Shown in pieces: positions 1 through 7,337 of a DNA stretch of 8,370 bases (the first letter of the stretch is position 1; every line of letters begins with the position of its first letter). Location of the stretch: the NCBI GenBank assembly GCA_017882245.1, contig JADGPV010000037.1, forward strand, positions 1 through 8,370. Direction: 5' to 3'. A program made the position numbers and the translations under genes. Origin of the DNA: Bacteroidales bacterium. Lineage in GTDB: Bacteria > Bacteroidota > Bacteroidia > Bacteroidales > VadinHA17. The notes under the pieces were generated by a model, which worked only from the letters and a program-made list of their open reading frames with translations, had not been told where the DNA came from and did no database searches.

Positions 1-938
1 CCCTCAGTGAGGGACTGAAGGGCGGAGACAAGGTCAAAGGCAAGGTGGTGGTCATGGCTGACTACGGTGCCTTTGTGGAGATTGCCCAGGGCGTCGAGGG
101 TCTGATCCACGTTGCAGAGATGTCATGGTCACAGCACCTGCGCAGTGCACAGGAATTCATGAAAGTGGGTGATGAGGTTGAGGCAGTGGTTCTTACCCTT
201 GACCGTGAAGAACGCAAGATGTCACTCGGCATCAAGCAGCTCAAATCCGATCCGTGGGAAAATATTGACAAGAAATACAGTCTTAATTCCCGTCACAAGG
301 CACGCGTCCGCAACTTCACCAATTTCGGGGTTTTTGTCGAGATTGAAGAAGGCGTTGACGGTCTGATACATATATCTGACCTCTCCTGGACGAAGAAGAT
401 CAAGCACCCGGCAGAGTTCACTTCAATTGATGCTGAGATTGACGTCGTCGTCCTTGAGATCGACAAGGAAAACAGAAGACTGAGCCTCGGCCATAAGCAG
501 CTTGAGGAAAACCCGTGGGATGTGTTTGAAGATCTCTTTACAGTTGATTCAATTCACGAGGGAACTGTCATTGAGGTATTTGATAAAGGAGCCATTATTG
601 CTCTGCCATACGGCGTTGAAGGCTTTGCCACACCAAAGCATCTCGTTAAGGAAGACGGGACATCTGCAGTGGTTGACGACAAACTGAATTTTAAGGTCAT
701 TGAATTCAACAAGGGTTCCAAGAAGATCATTGTCTCTCACAGCCGCGTCTTTGAAGATGAGAAGAAAAGTACAGAGACTGCTGCCAAACGGTCAGAAAAT
801 GAAACTGCCAAGAAAGCGACGCGCAAGTTAAAGTCGAGCCTCGAGAAGACAACTCTCGGCGATATTTCAGAGCTTGCAGCCCTTAAAGAAGAAATGGAAG
901 AAAAAGAAAGTAAAAGTATAGGTAAAAAGAAAAAATAA
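1..938 (+). CDS. rpsA: 30S ribosomal protein S1, C-terminal part (5' end outside window)
   Basis: This is the 3' portion of the gene for ribosomal protein S1, the RNA-binding 30S protein that helps bring mRNA to the ribosome. The frame is open from the left edge (first full codon at nt 3), so the true start lies upstream and the internal GTG at 45 is not a start. The visible 311 residues hold three S1 (OB-fold) repeats: about residues 8-77 and 95-164, both with clear 'YGAFVEI/FGVFVEI ... GLIHVAEMSW/GLIHISDLSW ... KMSLGIKQL/RLSLGHKQL' signatures, and a diverged third at about 183-247 (DKGAIIALPYGVEGF). A charged Lys/Glu-rich tail follows (about 250-311), containing the 'TLGDISELAALKEEM' segment I know from Bacteroidota S1 proteins. 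The protein ends in a lysine run before TAA at 936-938. In Bacteroidota, where Shine-Dalgarno pairing is weak, S1 is thought to matter especially for initiation (family knowledge, not shown here). Identification is firm; the number of repeats in the whole protein cannot be seen. Confidence 0.95.
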   Translation, partial: LSEGLKGGDKVKGKVVVMADYGAFVEIAQGVEGLIHVAEMSWSQHLRSAQEFMKVGDEVEAVVLTLDREERKMSLGIKQLKSDPWENIDKKYSLNSRHKARVRNFTNFGVFVEIEEGVDGLIHISDLSWTKKIKHPAEFTSIDAEIDVVVLEIDKENRRLSLGHKQLEENPWDVFEDLFTVDSIHEGTVIEVFDKGAIIALPYGVEGFATPKHLVKEDGTSAVVDDKLNFKVIEFNKGSKKIIVSHSRVFEDEKKSTETAAKRSENETAKKATRKLKSSLEKTTLGDISELAALKEEMEEKESKSIGKKKK

Positions 939-969
939 TCTTACATTTAGAAAGCTAAAATAATCAGCC

Positions 970-1308
970 ATGGACTTCAATATTGAAAATCGTAAACAAT
1001 GCACAGTAATCAGCATTGAGACTGAAAAGCTCGATACCCACATAGCTCCTTCGCTTAAGTCGGAGCTGGTGCTCATTTCCGGAAAAGGCGAGAAAAACAT
1101 TATTCTGGATCTGAAGAAGTGCCAGTATTGTGATTCCTCAGGTCTGAGCGCAATTTTGGTAGCTAACAGGCTCTGCAAGAACGCCGGCGGTACATTCGTC
1201 CTTTGCGGTCTTAATGAGGCAGTAGAACGTCTGATAACAATCTCGCAGCTTGACACTGTGCTGTCCATAACCGCTGATACGGAGGAAGCAGAGAAACTCA
1301 TTTCCTGA
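970..1308 (+). CDS. STAS-domain protein, anti-sigma factor antagonist family
   Basis: This encodes a 112-aa single-domain cytosolic protein of the STAS / anti-anti-sigma (SpoIIAA, RsbV) family. These proteins are switched by serine phosphorylation and bind HATPase-type kinases or other partners. Visible hallmarks are the N-terminal strand 'CTVISIE', the 'NIILDLKKC' strand, and the phosphorylation loop 'CDSSGLSAIL' at residues 54-63, with the candidate phospho-serine in the S56/S57 pair after D55. The length matches a bare STAS domain with no fused receiver or kinase. ATG at 970 lies 31 nt after rpsA, with no strong Shine-Dalgarno. Ribonuclease Z begins 14 nt after its stop, so the two are probably co-transcribed. 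No cognate kinase (RsbW/SpoIIAB type), phosphatase or sigma factor gene is adjacent, so its partner is unknown. A sigma-factor role should not be assumed, because STAS proteins in Bacteroidota may control other outputs. Family assignment is firm; specific role is unknown. Confidence 0.88.
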   Translation: MDFNIENRKQCTVISIETEKLDTHIAPSLKSELVLISGKGEKNIILDLKKCQYCDSSGLSAILVANRLCKNAGGTFVLCGLNEAVERLITISQLDTVLSITADTEEAEKLIS

Positions 1309-1322
1309 GGACAGGCGGCAGC

Positions 1323-2240
1323 ATGTCCTTCAGGTTAACCATACTTGGAACAAGTTCTGCTCTGCCTACTTCAGACCGATACCCGACCGCTCACGTACTA
1401 AATGTATATGAGCGGTTGTATTTGATAGACTGCGGTGAGGGTACGCAGATGCAGATGAGGCGTTACCACATACATTTCGGAAAAATCAATCATATATTTA
1501 TAAGCCATCTTCACGGAGATCATTTCTTCGGATTGTATCCCCTGCTGTCAACATATAACCTTATGGGCAGGAAGACGCCGCTGCACATTTACGCTCCGGC
1601 TTCCATTGAGGAGATGCTTAACCGCCATCTTGAAGATTTTGATATCAGCCTGGGTTATGAGCTGATTATTCATCCTCTTGCAGGGCGTACCGTTAAGCTT
1701 ATCCTCAGCGATAAGCGGGTAGAGGTTTTTTCCTTTCCGCTTAAACACCGGGTTAAGACATACGGGTTCCTCTTCCGTGAGAAAATGGCTGACAGAAACA
1801 TGATCAGGAGCAAAATAGCTGAATATCATCTCACCATAGCTGAGATATCCTCGCTCAAGAAAGGAAAAGACATACTCCGAGAAGACGGGGAAGTCATTTC
1901 ATACGATGAGGTTACTTTAGCTCCTCCTGTTCCGGCTTCCTATGCTTTCTGCAGCGACACCGGCTATTTTCCGAAGCTCTCATCATTCGTTGCCGGAGTC
2001 GGACTTTTATATCATGAGGCCACTTTTGGAGATGAGCTTGATGCTCTTGCCAGGAAAGTTGGTCATTCAACTGCCCGTCAGGCTGCCACCATTGCCCGCG
2101 ATGCAGGGGTAGGAAGACTGCTGCTCGGTCATTTCTCAGCCCGCTATATGTCGCCTGAAACACTCGAAGAGGAAGCCAGACAGGTCTTCCCTGCGACTGA
2201 TGCCGCGCGGGAAGGGCAATCTTATGATATAACATCCTGA
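1323..2240 (+). CDS. rnz: Ribonuclease Z (tRNA 3' endonuclease)
   Basis: This encodes a 305-aa metallo-beta-lactamase-fold endonuclease that cleaves tRNA precursors just after the discriminator base, giving the 3' end for CCA addition. It is the usual length of the short bacterial form. The zinc-binding motif SHLHGDH gives H62, H64, D66 and H67. Further likely ligands are H142 (in LKHRVKTYG), D212 (in CSDTGY) and H270 (in LLLGHFSARY), and H248 lies in the GHSTARQA motif. These positions closely parallel the Bacillus subtilis enzyme. The N-terminus 'LTILGTSSALPT' is typical and supports ATG 1323 as start; a GAGGA stretch lies 11 nt upstream, at the end of the STAS gene. The region between the core motifs (about 150-200) is the RNase Z insertion carrying 'YHLTIAEISSLKKGKDI'. 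No key residue appears missing. It follows the STAS gene by 14 nt and ends 59 nt before guaA. Confidence 0.95.
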   Translation: MSFRLTILGTSSALPTSDRYPTAHVLNVYERLYLIDCGEGTQMQMRRYHIHFGKINHIFISHLHGDHFFGLYPLLSTYNLMGRKTPLHIYAPASIEEMLNRHLEDFDISLGYELIIHPLAGRTVKLILSDKRVEVFSFPLKHRVKTYGFLFREKMADRNMIRSKIAEYHLTIAEISSLKKGKDILREDGEVISYDEVTLAPPVPASYAFCSDTGYFPKLSSFVAGVGLLYHEATFGDELDALARKVGHSTARQAATIARDAGVGRLLLGHFSARYMSPETLEEEARQVFPATDAAREGQSYDITS

Positions 2241-2247
2241 TGAGCAA

Positions 2248-2270
2248 ATCAAAGAATAACTATCTTTGAT
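2248..2270. repeat. Perfect 8-bp inverted repeat overlapping the guaA -7 element
   Basis: The arms ATCAAAGA (2248-2255) and TCTTTGAT (2263-2270) are perfect reverse complements separated by 7 nt. The right arm covers most of the TATCTTTG promoter element. The geometry, with arm centres 15 bp apart, would suit a dimeric DNA-binding protein. The low GC content and absence of a following T-tract make an intrinsic terminator for rnz less likely. The function is inferred only. Confidence 0.4.
2261..2268 (+). promoter_or_regulatory. Candidate Bacteroidota -7 promoter element for guaA
   Basis: TATCTTTG matches the Bacteroidota primary-sigma -7 consensus TAnnTTTG at every fixed base. It sits in the 59-nt gap between rnz and guaA and predicts a leader of roughly 25 nt before the GTG at 2300. 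No TTG is found at the expected -33 distance (about 2237-2243), so the promoter is incomplete by consensus. It may be weak, activated, or chance. A leader this short leaves no room for a purine riboswitch. Confidence 0.5.
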
Positions 2271-2299
2271 CCCGACTTATAAGTTCTAACAATTTCCAG

Positions 2300-3829
2300 G
2301 TGCAGGAGAAGATATTGATCCTCGATTTTGGATCACAGTACACGCAGTTGATAGCCAGGCGTATACGTGAACTTAATGTTTATTGTGAAATACTTCCTTT
2401 CAATAACTTCCAATCACCTGATGAATCTGTGAGAGGAGTGATCCTTTCAGGAAGTCCATATTCAGTGCGCGATGCCAATGCTCCCTTCCCTGACCTGACA
2501 GCTATAAAGGGACGCATCCCTCTTCTTGGTATCTGCTACGGAGCACAGCACCTGACTCACAATTTCGGAGGAGCTGTACTTCCGTCAAAAACAAGGGAAT
2601 ACGGTCGTGCACGTCTTGTTTCCTTTGACCAGAACGATCCGCTCTTCTACGGGATCACTCCGGGGACACAGGTTTGGATGTCTCATGGTGACACGATTGC
2701 CGGGATACCTGCCGGTTATACAATCACGGGATCGACAGCTGATGTAAAGGTGGCAGCATTCAGGATTGAAGGTGAGAAGAGCTGGGGGATACAGTTTCAT
2801 CCGGAAGTGTACCATACAACCGAAGGGCTGAAGATGCTTGGCAATTTTGTCATCGGTATTTGCGGCTGCCGGGGTGACTGGACTCCGGAATCATTTATTG
2901 ATTTGACAGTCAGGTCCCTCAGGGAAAAGCTTGGAAATGACCGGGTAGTCCTTGGACTCTCAGGCGGGGTTGACTCCTCTGTAGCTGCCCTGCTTCTTGA
3001 CAGAGCCATCGGAAGTAACCTGACCCCGATATTCGTAGACAACGGATTGCTTCGAAAGAATGAGTATGACTCGGTTATGGAAGCATACAGGAAGATGGGA
3101 TTGAATGTCACTGGCGTCGATGCTTCAGAAGCCTTTGTTGACAGGCTTAAGGGCGTGAGTGGCCCTGAAAAGAAACGTAAAATCATTGGCAGGGTATTCA
3201 TTGAGGTCTTTGACCGCGAAGCACATAAAGTGAAGAATGTCAAATGGCTGGCACAGGGTACCATCTACCCGGATGTCATTGAATCTGTGTCAGTGAACGG
3301 ACCTTCAGCCACAATAAAATCACATCATAATGTTGGAGGCCTGCCGGCGGAAATGCACCTTAAGGTTGTAGAGCCGCTTCGTCTTCTTTTCAAGGATGAA
3401 GTTAGAAGGGTAGGGCATGCCCTGAGCATGCCGGAAGAGATACTTAACAGGCACCCCTTCCCCGGTCCGGGGCTGGCGATAAGGATCCTGAGCGACGTCA
3501 CTCCCGAGAAGCTTGAAACACTTCGCGAAGCGGATGACATTTTTATTTCAGGCCTGAAAAGAAATGGTTTTTACGACAAGGTGTGGCAGGCTGCCGTTAT
3601 ACTGCTCCCTGTGCAGTCAGTAGGAGTAATGGGCGATGAGAGAACCTATGAGAACGCAGTTGTCCTCCGTGCCGTGACATCGACTGACGGTATGACCGCA
3701 GACTGGAGTCACCTGCCTCATGAGTTCCTGGCAGATATATCAAACGAGATTATAAATAAGGTAAAAGGTATTAACAGGGTGGTTTATGATATAAGCTCAA
3801 AACCCCCTTCAACAATAGAATGGGAATAA
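2300..3829 (+). CDS. guaA: GMP synthase (glutamine-hydrolysing)
   Basis: This encodes a 509-aa cytosolic enzyme that converts XMP, ATP and glutamine to GMP, the last step of guanine nucleotide synthesis. The N-terminal class I glutamine amidotransferase domain (about 1-190) has the nucleophile C79 in 'LLGICYGAQ' and the partners H167 and E169 in 'GIQFHPEV'. The ATP pyrophosphatase domain (about 195-385) has the PP-loop 'LSGGVDSS' at 220-227. The C-terminal dimerisation and XMP-binding domain carries 'HPFPGPGLAIR' (385-395) and the typical terminus 'KPPSTIEWE'. All catalytic landmarks are present and the length is normal. The start is GTG at 2300: the resulting 'MQEKILILDFGSQYTQLI' fits the family N-terminus and there is no better ATG nearby. 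A candidate promoter lies just upstream. The stop (3827-3829) is 29 nt from the preferred start of the protease gene, suggesting read-through into it. Confidence 0.97.
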   Translation: MQEKILILDFGSQYTQLIARRIRELNVYCEILPFNNFQSPDESVRGVILSGSPYSVRDANAPFPDLTAIKGRIPLLGICYGAQHLTHNFGGAVLPSKTREYGRARLVSFDQNDPLFYGITPGTQVWMSHGDTIAGIPAGYTITGSTADVKVAAFRIEGEKSWGIQFHPEVYHTTEGLKMLGNFVIGICGCRGDWTPESFIDLTVRSLREKLGNDRVVLGLSGGVDSSVAALLLDRAIGSNLTPIFVDNGLLRKNEYDSVMEAYRKMGLNVTGVDASEAFVDRLKGVSGPEKKRKIIGRVFIEVFDREAHKVKNVKWLAQGTIYPDVIESVSVNGPSATIKSHHNVGGLPAEMHLKVVEPLRLLFKDEVRRVGHALSMPEEILNRHPFPGPGLAIRILSDVTPEKLETLREADDIFISGLKRNGFYDKVWQAAVILLPVQSVGVMGDERTYENAVVLRAVTSTDGMTADWSHLPHEFLADISNEIINKVKGINRVVYDISSKPPSTIEWE

Positions 3830-3858
3830 AGTTTATTACTAAAAGCGGAGATAGCAAT

Positions 3859-5460
3859 ATGGCAAGAAGATTTATATATGTTATTATTGTTTTAGTTGCT
3901 CTTCACGGCTCGTGGATCCGGGCTCAGGGCATCACACAGGAGACTTTCAAGCTTGGTAAAACCCTTGCCCTGCTTGATGCCATCTATGTCGACAGCGTCA
4001 ACATCCCTTCCATAACGGAGCAGATGATCGTGAGCACACTCAGGAATCTGGACCCTCATTCGGTTTATATCCCTGCAAAGGATGTGCAGGAGGAGAACGA
4101 ACCACTGCAGGGTAATTTTGAGGGAGTAGGTATTCAGTTCAACCTGCTGAATGACACCATTATAATAATTTCTCCGACTCCCGGGGGCCCCTCTGAGAGA
4201 GTTGGCATCCAGGCAGGAGACAGGATAATAACCATTGCCGGCGAAAAGGTGACTGGAGTTGGCATGAGCACAGCAGGTGTGCAGAAGAGGCTCAGAGGAC
4301 CCAAGGGCACAACAGTGGTCATTACTGTGTTCCGCAAGGGCGAAAAAGAACTTCTGGAGTTTACCATAACCCGCGACAAAATACCCGTGAACAGCCTTGA
4401 TGCCTCATATATGGTATCAGACGATGTTGGTTACATCAAATTAAGCAGGTTCTCGGAACAGACAGCGCAGGAGTTCGATCAGGCGGTGGCGAAACTGCGT
4501 AAGGAGAAAATGGCAAACCTTATTATCGACCTTCGGGGCAACTCAGGAGGTTATATGGTACCTGCAGTTCAGATAGCCGATCAGATGCTGTCAGGGGAAG
4601 AGCTTATTGTGTATCTTCAGGGAAGGCATACCTCGAGACAGGAGTACAAGTCTGAACCGTCAGGTACCCTGACAAGGTCGCGGATAGCCATCCTTATTGA
4701 TGAGGGATCTGCATCGGCCAGCGAGATACTTGCCGGAGCTGTACAGGACTGGGACAGAGGCGTGATAATAGGGAGGAGGAGTTTTGGCAAGGGCCTTGTG
4801 CAGAATAGATTCTCTCTGCCTGACGGATCAGAAATAAGACTTACAATAGCCCGCTATTATACACCTTCAGGCCGTTCAATACAGACACCCTACAATGAGG
4901 GATTTGACAAATACTTTCAAACCTACTACAGCAGGTATTTCGATGGAGAACTGATCCATCCTGACAGCCTCAACCTTCCTGACTCTCTGAAAGCCTACAC
5001 TATCCCCAACAAGAGGGTTGTTTATGGCGGGGGAGGAATTACTCCTGACATTTTTATTCCTATTGATACAACCTTTTATTCAGATTATTACCGTGATCTG
5101 ATCAGGACATCAACCCTTATGGGTTTTATTGTTGGTTACACTGACCAGAACCGGAAAAACCTTCTGCGGAAATACAAGACTTTCGAAAATTTTAACAGTG
5201 AATTCACTTTTAACAAAGAGACTATGAGTGAGCTCATTGCAGCTGGCGAAAAAAACAAGGTCAGTTTTAACCAGGCTCAGTATGACACCTCTGTTCAGGA
5301 AATGCAGAGGGTGATGAAAGGGCTGGTGGCACGTGACCTCTGGGACATGAACGATTATTACAGGGTTGTGAACGAGGATGATTATGCCATATTGAGGGCA
5401 TTGTCAGTCATCAATGACACTGTGCTTTACGGGAAGCTGCTCGGTTTTCGGAAAGAGTGA
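3859..5460 (+). CDS. S41 family (CtpA-type) carboxy-terminal processing protease, exported
   Basis: This encodes a PDZ-containing serine protease of the S41/CtpA family, 533 aa from the ATG at 3859. I prefer this ATG to the one at 3820 (inside the guaA end). It has GGAG 8 nt upstream and gives a clean signal peptide: 'MARR', a hydrophobic run 'FIYVIIVLVAL', then a likely cut near 'RAQG'. Export to the periplasm or outer envelope is therefore likely. No lipobox cysteine is present. A PDZ domain occupies about residues 84-172 (GNFEGVGIQF ... AGDRIITIAGEKV). The catalytic core follows, with 'LIIDLRGNSGGY', the Ser of 'DEGSASASEI' (S286) and the Lys of 'RSFGKGLVQ' (K311, with Q315). The 25-residue Ser-Lys spacing is that of the family dyad. 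Helical residues from about 400 to the end form the C-terminal extension common in Bacteroidota homologues. The substrate is unknown. The gene lies between guaA and the methyltransferase and is probably in one operon with them. Confidence 0.92.
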   Translation: MARRFIYVIIVLVALHGSWIRAQGITQETFKLGKTLALLDAIYVDSVNIPSITEQMIVSTLRNLDPHSVYIPAKDVQEENEPLQGNFEGVGIQFNLLNDTIIIISPTPGGPSERVGIQAGDRIITIAGEKVTGVGMSTAGVQKRLRGPKGTTVVITVFRKGEKELLEFTITRDKIPVNSLDASYMVSDDVGYIKLSRFSEQTAQEFDQAVAKLRKEKMANLIIDLRGNSGGYMVPAVQIADQMLSGEELIVYLQGRHTSRQEYKSEPSGTLTRSRIAILIDEGSASASEILAGAVQDWDRGVIIGRRSFGKGLVQNRFSLPDGSEIRLTIARYYTPSGRSIQTPYNEGFDKYFQTYYSRYFDGELIHPDSLNLPDSLKAYTIPNKRVVYGGGGITPDIFIPIDTTFYSDYYRDLIRTSTLMGFIVGYTDQNRKNLLRKYKTFENFNSEFTFNKETMSELIAAGEKNKVSFNQAQYDTSVQEMQRVMKGLVARDLWDMNDYYRVVNEDDYAILRALSVINDTVLYGKLLGFRKE

Positions 5461-5462
5461 CG

Positions 5463-6614
5463 ATGAAACTTATTGTCAAGACCCTTTATGGCCTCGAGGA
5501 GGTGCTAGCCTCTGAGCTGACTGCCATGGGAGCGGAGAAAATCAGTATCCTCAACAGGGCCATTGCCGTCGAAGGACCCAAATCTCTGCTTTATAAGGTC
5601 AACTATAACAGCCGTGTGGCACTGTCTGTCCTGCAGCCGGTGGCTGAATTCAACATAAGCAATCAGAATGATCTGTACAATGGCGTTGTAAGTTTTGACT
5701 GGGATCATTATCTTGATATTGATAAGACCTATGCTGTGGCGGCCGTGGTAAATTCCGGGCATTTTACCCACTCCGGTTATGCCGCTCTTGTTGTGAAAGA
5801 TGCTATCGCCGATTTTTTCCGTCACCTGACCAGGAGGAGGCCTTCGGTCGATCCGAAATCACCTGACCTTCTGGTCAATCTTCATATAAGTAACGAGAAG
5901 GTCACCATCTCTCTTGATTCTACCGTGATACCGCTTTATAAGAGAGGGTACCGCCGCGAGCAGTCAGAGGCACCGCTTAGCGAAGTACTTGCTGCCGGGA
6001 TAATCATGCTTGCCGGATGGAAGGCCGATACTGCGTTGGTCGATGGCATGTGCGGGTCAGGGACAATTCCTGCTGAGGCAGGACTGATTGCATGCAATAT
6101 TGCTCCCGGCAAGTTCAGGAAGAGCTTCGGTTTTATGAGATGGAAAGATTATGATGCGGCGCTTTTCAGATCAGTGAAATTCGATGCTGAGAAGAAAGAG
6201 AGAAAATCTCCTGTGAAGATATATGCGGGAGACATCTCTTCTGATGCAGTGAGAATGACTAATATCAATATCACCGAAGCCCGGCTGAGCGATACTGTAG
6301 AGGTCTCAGTGAGGGACTTTTTGCAGAACCCGGCTCCTGTGCCAGAAGGAACACTTATAATCAACCCTCCCTACGGGCTCCGGATCGGAGGAGAAGAGAT
6401 GGGAAAATTCTACGGTGATATTGGTACCGTCCTTAAGCATAATTATGACGGTTACACCGCCTGGATACTCTCCGGAGATAAGGAGAGTCTTAAGTCGGTT
6501 GCACTAAAACCATTCCGTAAGTTTGACCTGCTGAATGGCGATATAGAATGCAGGCTTCAGGGCTACAAACTGTACCAGGGAAGCCGAAAGGCTGCAATCG
6601 CTCATCGTCATTAA
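5463..6614 (+). CDS. THUMP-domain class I SAM-dependent RNA methyltransferase (RlmL-like)
   Basis: This encodes a 383-aa methyltransferase resembling the N-terminal (RlmL) half of E. coli RlmKL, which makes N2-methylguanosine in 23S rRNA. The N-terminal ferredoxin-like and THUMP region spans about 1-155 (KLIVKTLYGLEEVLASEL ... LVNLHISNEKVTISLD). It is followed by 'YKRGYRREQSEAPLSE' and a Rossmann-fold catalytic domain. SAM motif I is 'VDGMCGSGT' (193-201), 'FGFMRW' is at 222-227, and the catalytic 'NPPYGLRIG' starts at 301, the NPPY form used for exocyclic guanine N2. No RlmK (m7G) half is fused. ATG 5463 is chosen over the GTG at 5457 because it gives the usual 'MKLIVKT' start and lies only 2 nt after the protease stop, implying translational coupling. 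The exact target base (rRNA or tRNA) cannot be fixed from sequence; Trm14-type tRNA enzymes share this architecture. Confidence 0.9.
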   Translation: MKLIVKTLYGLEEVLASELTAMGAEKISILNRAIAVEGPKSLLYKVNYNSRVALSVLQPVAEFNISNQNDLYNGVVSFDWDHYLDIDKTYAVAAVVNSGHFTHSGYAALVVKDAIADFFRHLTRRRPSVDPKSPDLLVNLHISNEKVTISLDSTVIPLYKRGYRREQSEAPLSEVLAAGIIMLAGWKADTALVDGMCGSGTIPAEAGLIACNIAPGKFRKSFGFMRWKDYDAALFRSVKFDAEKKERKSPVKIYAGDISSDAVRMTNINITEARLSDTVEVSVRDFLQNPAPVPEGTLIINPPYGLRIGGEEMGKFYGDIGTVLKHNYDGYTAWILSGDKESLKSVALKPFRKFDLLNGDIECRLQGYKLYQGSRKAAIAHRH

Positions 6615-6689
6615 AAGGACGTTTGCCAATGAGCCTGCAACCTTAGTCAAAAAAACACAGTCATAGGTTAAAATAATAATATCCGTATG

Positions 6690-6719
6690 TTGGGTATTAA
6701 CTGCAAACATCTATTTTTG
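6690..6719 (+). promoter_or_regulatory. Bacteroidota-type promoter for the siaB-siaC-like unit
   Basis: A TTG at 6690-6692 is followed after 19 nt by TATTTTTG at 6712-6719, a full match to the Bacteroidota -33/-7 arrangement (TTG, about 19-21 nt, TAnnTTTG). Transcription would begin near 6724-6728, leaving an AT-rich leader of about 30 nt before the ATG at 6758. It lies in the largest intergenic gap on the plus strand (6615-6757), which otherwise contains no gene or clear terminator that I can see. This is the strongest promoter candidate in the window. Confidence 0.7.
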
Positions 6720-6757
6720 TTAATTATTAAAGCTATATTTACTTGTACAGAAGCACG

Positions 6758-7312
6758 ATGAGCTTTGATCTTGAAAACCTTGTGAGTGACCTTGACATCA
6801 GGGGCGCTATCCTTTATTTTAAGGGTAATGTTGACTCCGAGGTGATCAACAAAGCTCTGGATTCGGTTGAAGGCAAGCTCCTCACCAGTCGCGAAAATCC
6901 CAGACTGAGGAAAAAAGTTTATAACGTACTTGTGGAGAGCCTGCAGAATCTTTATCATCATGCCGACGAGGTGCCCAAAGATTATCATGCTGCAAAACCT
7001 GACCGGTTTGGCCTTATAATTATGGAAAGGACAGGGAGGGGATACAGGATCACTACCTGTAACTTCGTGACAGTGTTGAGGATTAAGGAATTGGAGGAAA
7101 AGCTTACAAGGATCAACAACTCAACCCAGGAAGAAATTAAGGAACTTTATAAAGATATCCTTAACCATCAGGAGATCACTGAAAAGGGGCTTGGCGGACT
7201 GGGATTAATTGATATGGCAAGAAAAACAGGGCACAGACTTGACTACAGATTTAAAAAATACGATAACTTGCACTCTGCTTTCAGAATAAGCGCAGTGATA
7301 ACAAGTGAATGA
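6758..7312 (+). CDS. SiaB-like protein kinase (DUF6272 family)
   Basis: This encodes a 184-aa soluble protein resembling SiaB, the HATPase-fold kinase that phosphorylates the switch protein SiaC in Pseudomonas aeruginosa. The N-terminal part (about 1-45) has the pattern 'GAILYFKGNVDSEVINKAL'. The ATP-site N-box-like segment is 'VYNVLVESLQNLYHHA' (54-69, with E60 and N64). A glycine-rich loop 'EKGLGGLGLIDMARKTG' follows at 142-158, then a final beta segment. There is no membrane segment or sensor domain. ATG 6758 is preferred to the in-frame TTG at 6743, since 'MSFDLENL' is a reasonable terminus and the predicted promoter leaves a leader. The next gene, 25 nt downstream, encodes the SiaC-like partner; this pairing strongly supports the family call. 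The assignment rests on recalled family features and context, and kinase activity is inferred. Confidence 0.8.
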   Translation: MSFDLENLVSDLDIRGAILYFKGNVDSEVINKALDSVEGKLLTSRENPRLRKKVYNVLVESLQNLYHHADEVPKDYHAAKPDRFGLIIMERTGRGYRITTCNFVTVLRIKELEEKLTRINNSTQEEIKELYKDILNHQEITEKGLGGLGLIDMARKTGHRLDYRFKKYDNLHSAFRISAVITSE

Positions 7313-7337
7313 GTAAACAACGAAAAACAAAATAGCA

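Noticed and set aside
45..47. GTG as the start of the rpsA-like frame
   Set aside because: The frame is open to the left edge and the upstream residues belong to the beginning of an S1 repeat, so the gene starts outside the window.
942..949. TACATTTA as a promoter -7 element ahead of the STAS gene
   Set aside because: The last base deviates from TAnnTTTG and a good -33 element was not evident; the STAS gene may simply be read from upstream.
867..1301. Open minus-strand frame of 144 codons opposite the STAS gene
   Set aside because: It is antisense to a clear STAS gene and to the rpsA end, has a low-complexity F/S-rich product caused by the A-rich plus strand, and shows no recognisable domain.
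2797..3264. Open minus-strand frame of 155 codons inside guaA
   Set aside because: It lies wholly antisense to the conserved PP-ATPase region of guaA; its Ser/Pro/Arg-rich product looks like a shadow translation.
5457..5459. GTG as the start of the methyltransferase
   Set aside because: It adds two residues and overlaps the protease stop; ATG 5463 gives the usual family N-terminus.
6305..6318. 14-nt exact repeat CTCAGTGAGGGACT, also at 3-16
   Set aside because: Both copies lie inside unrelated conserved coding sequence in different contexts; most likely coincidence.
6599..6634. Weak inverted repeat (GCTCAT ... ATGAGC) after the methyltransferase gene
   Set aside because: It has only six pairs with a loop of more than 20 nt and no T-tract, so it is not a credible terminator.
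6743..6745. TTG as the start of the SiaB-like kinase
   Set aside because: It adds only five residues, leaves a very short leader after the predicted promoter, and a normal ATG is present at 6758.
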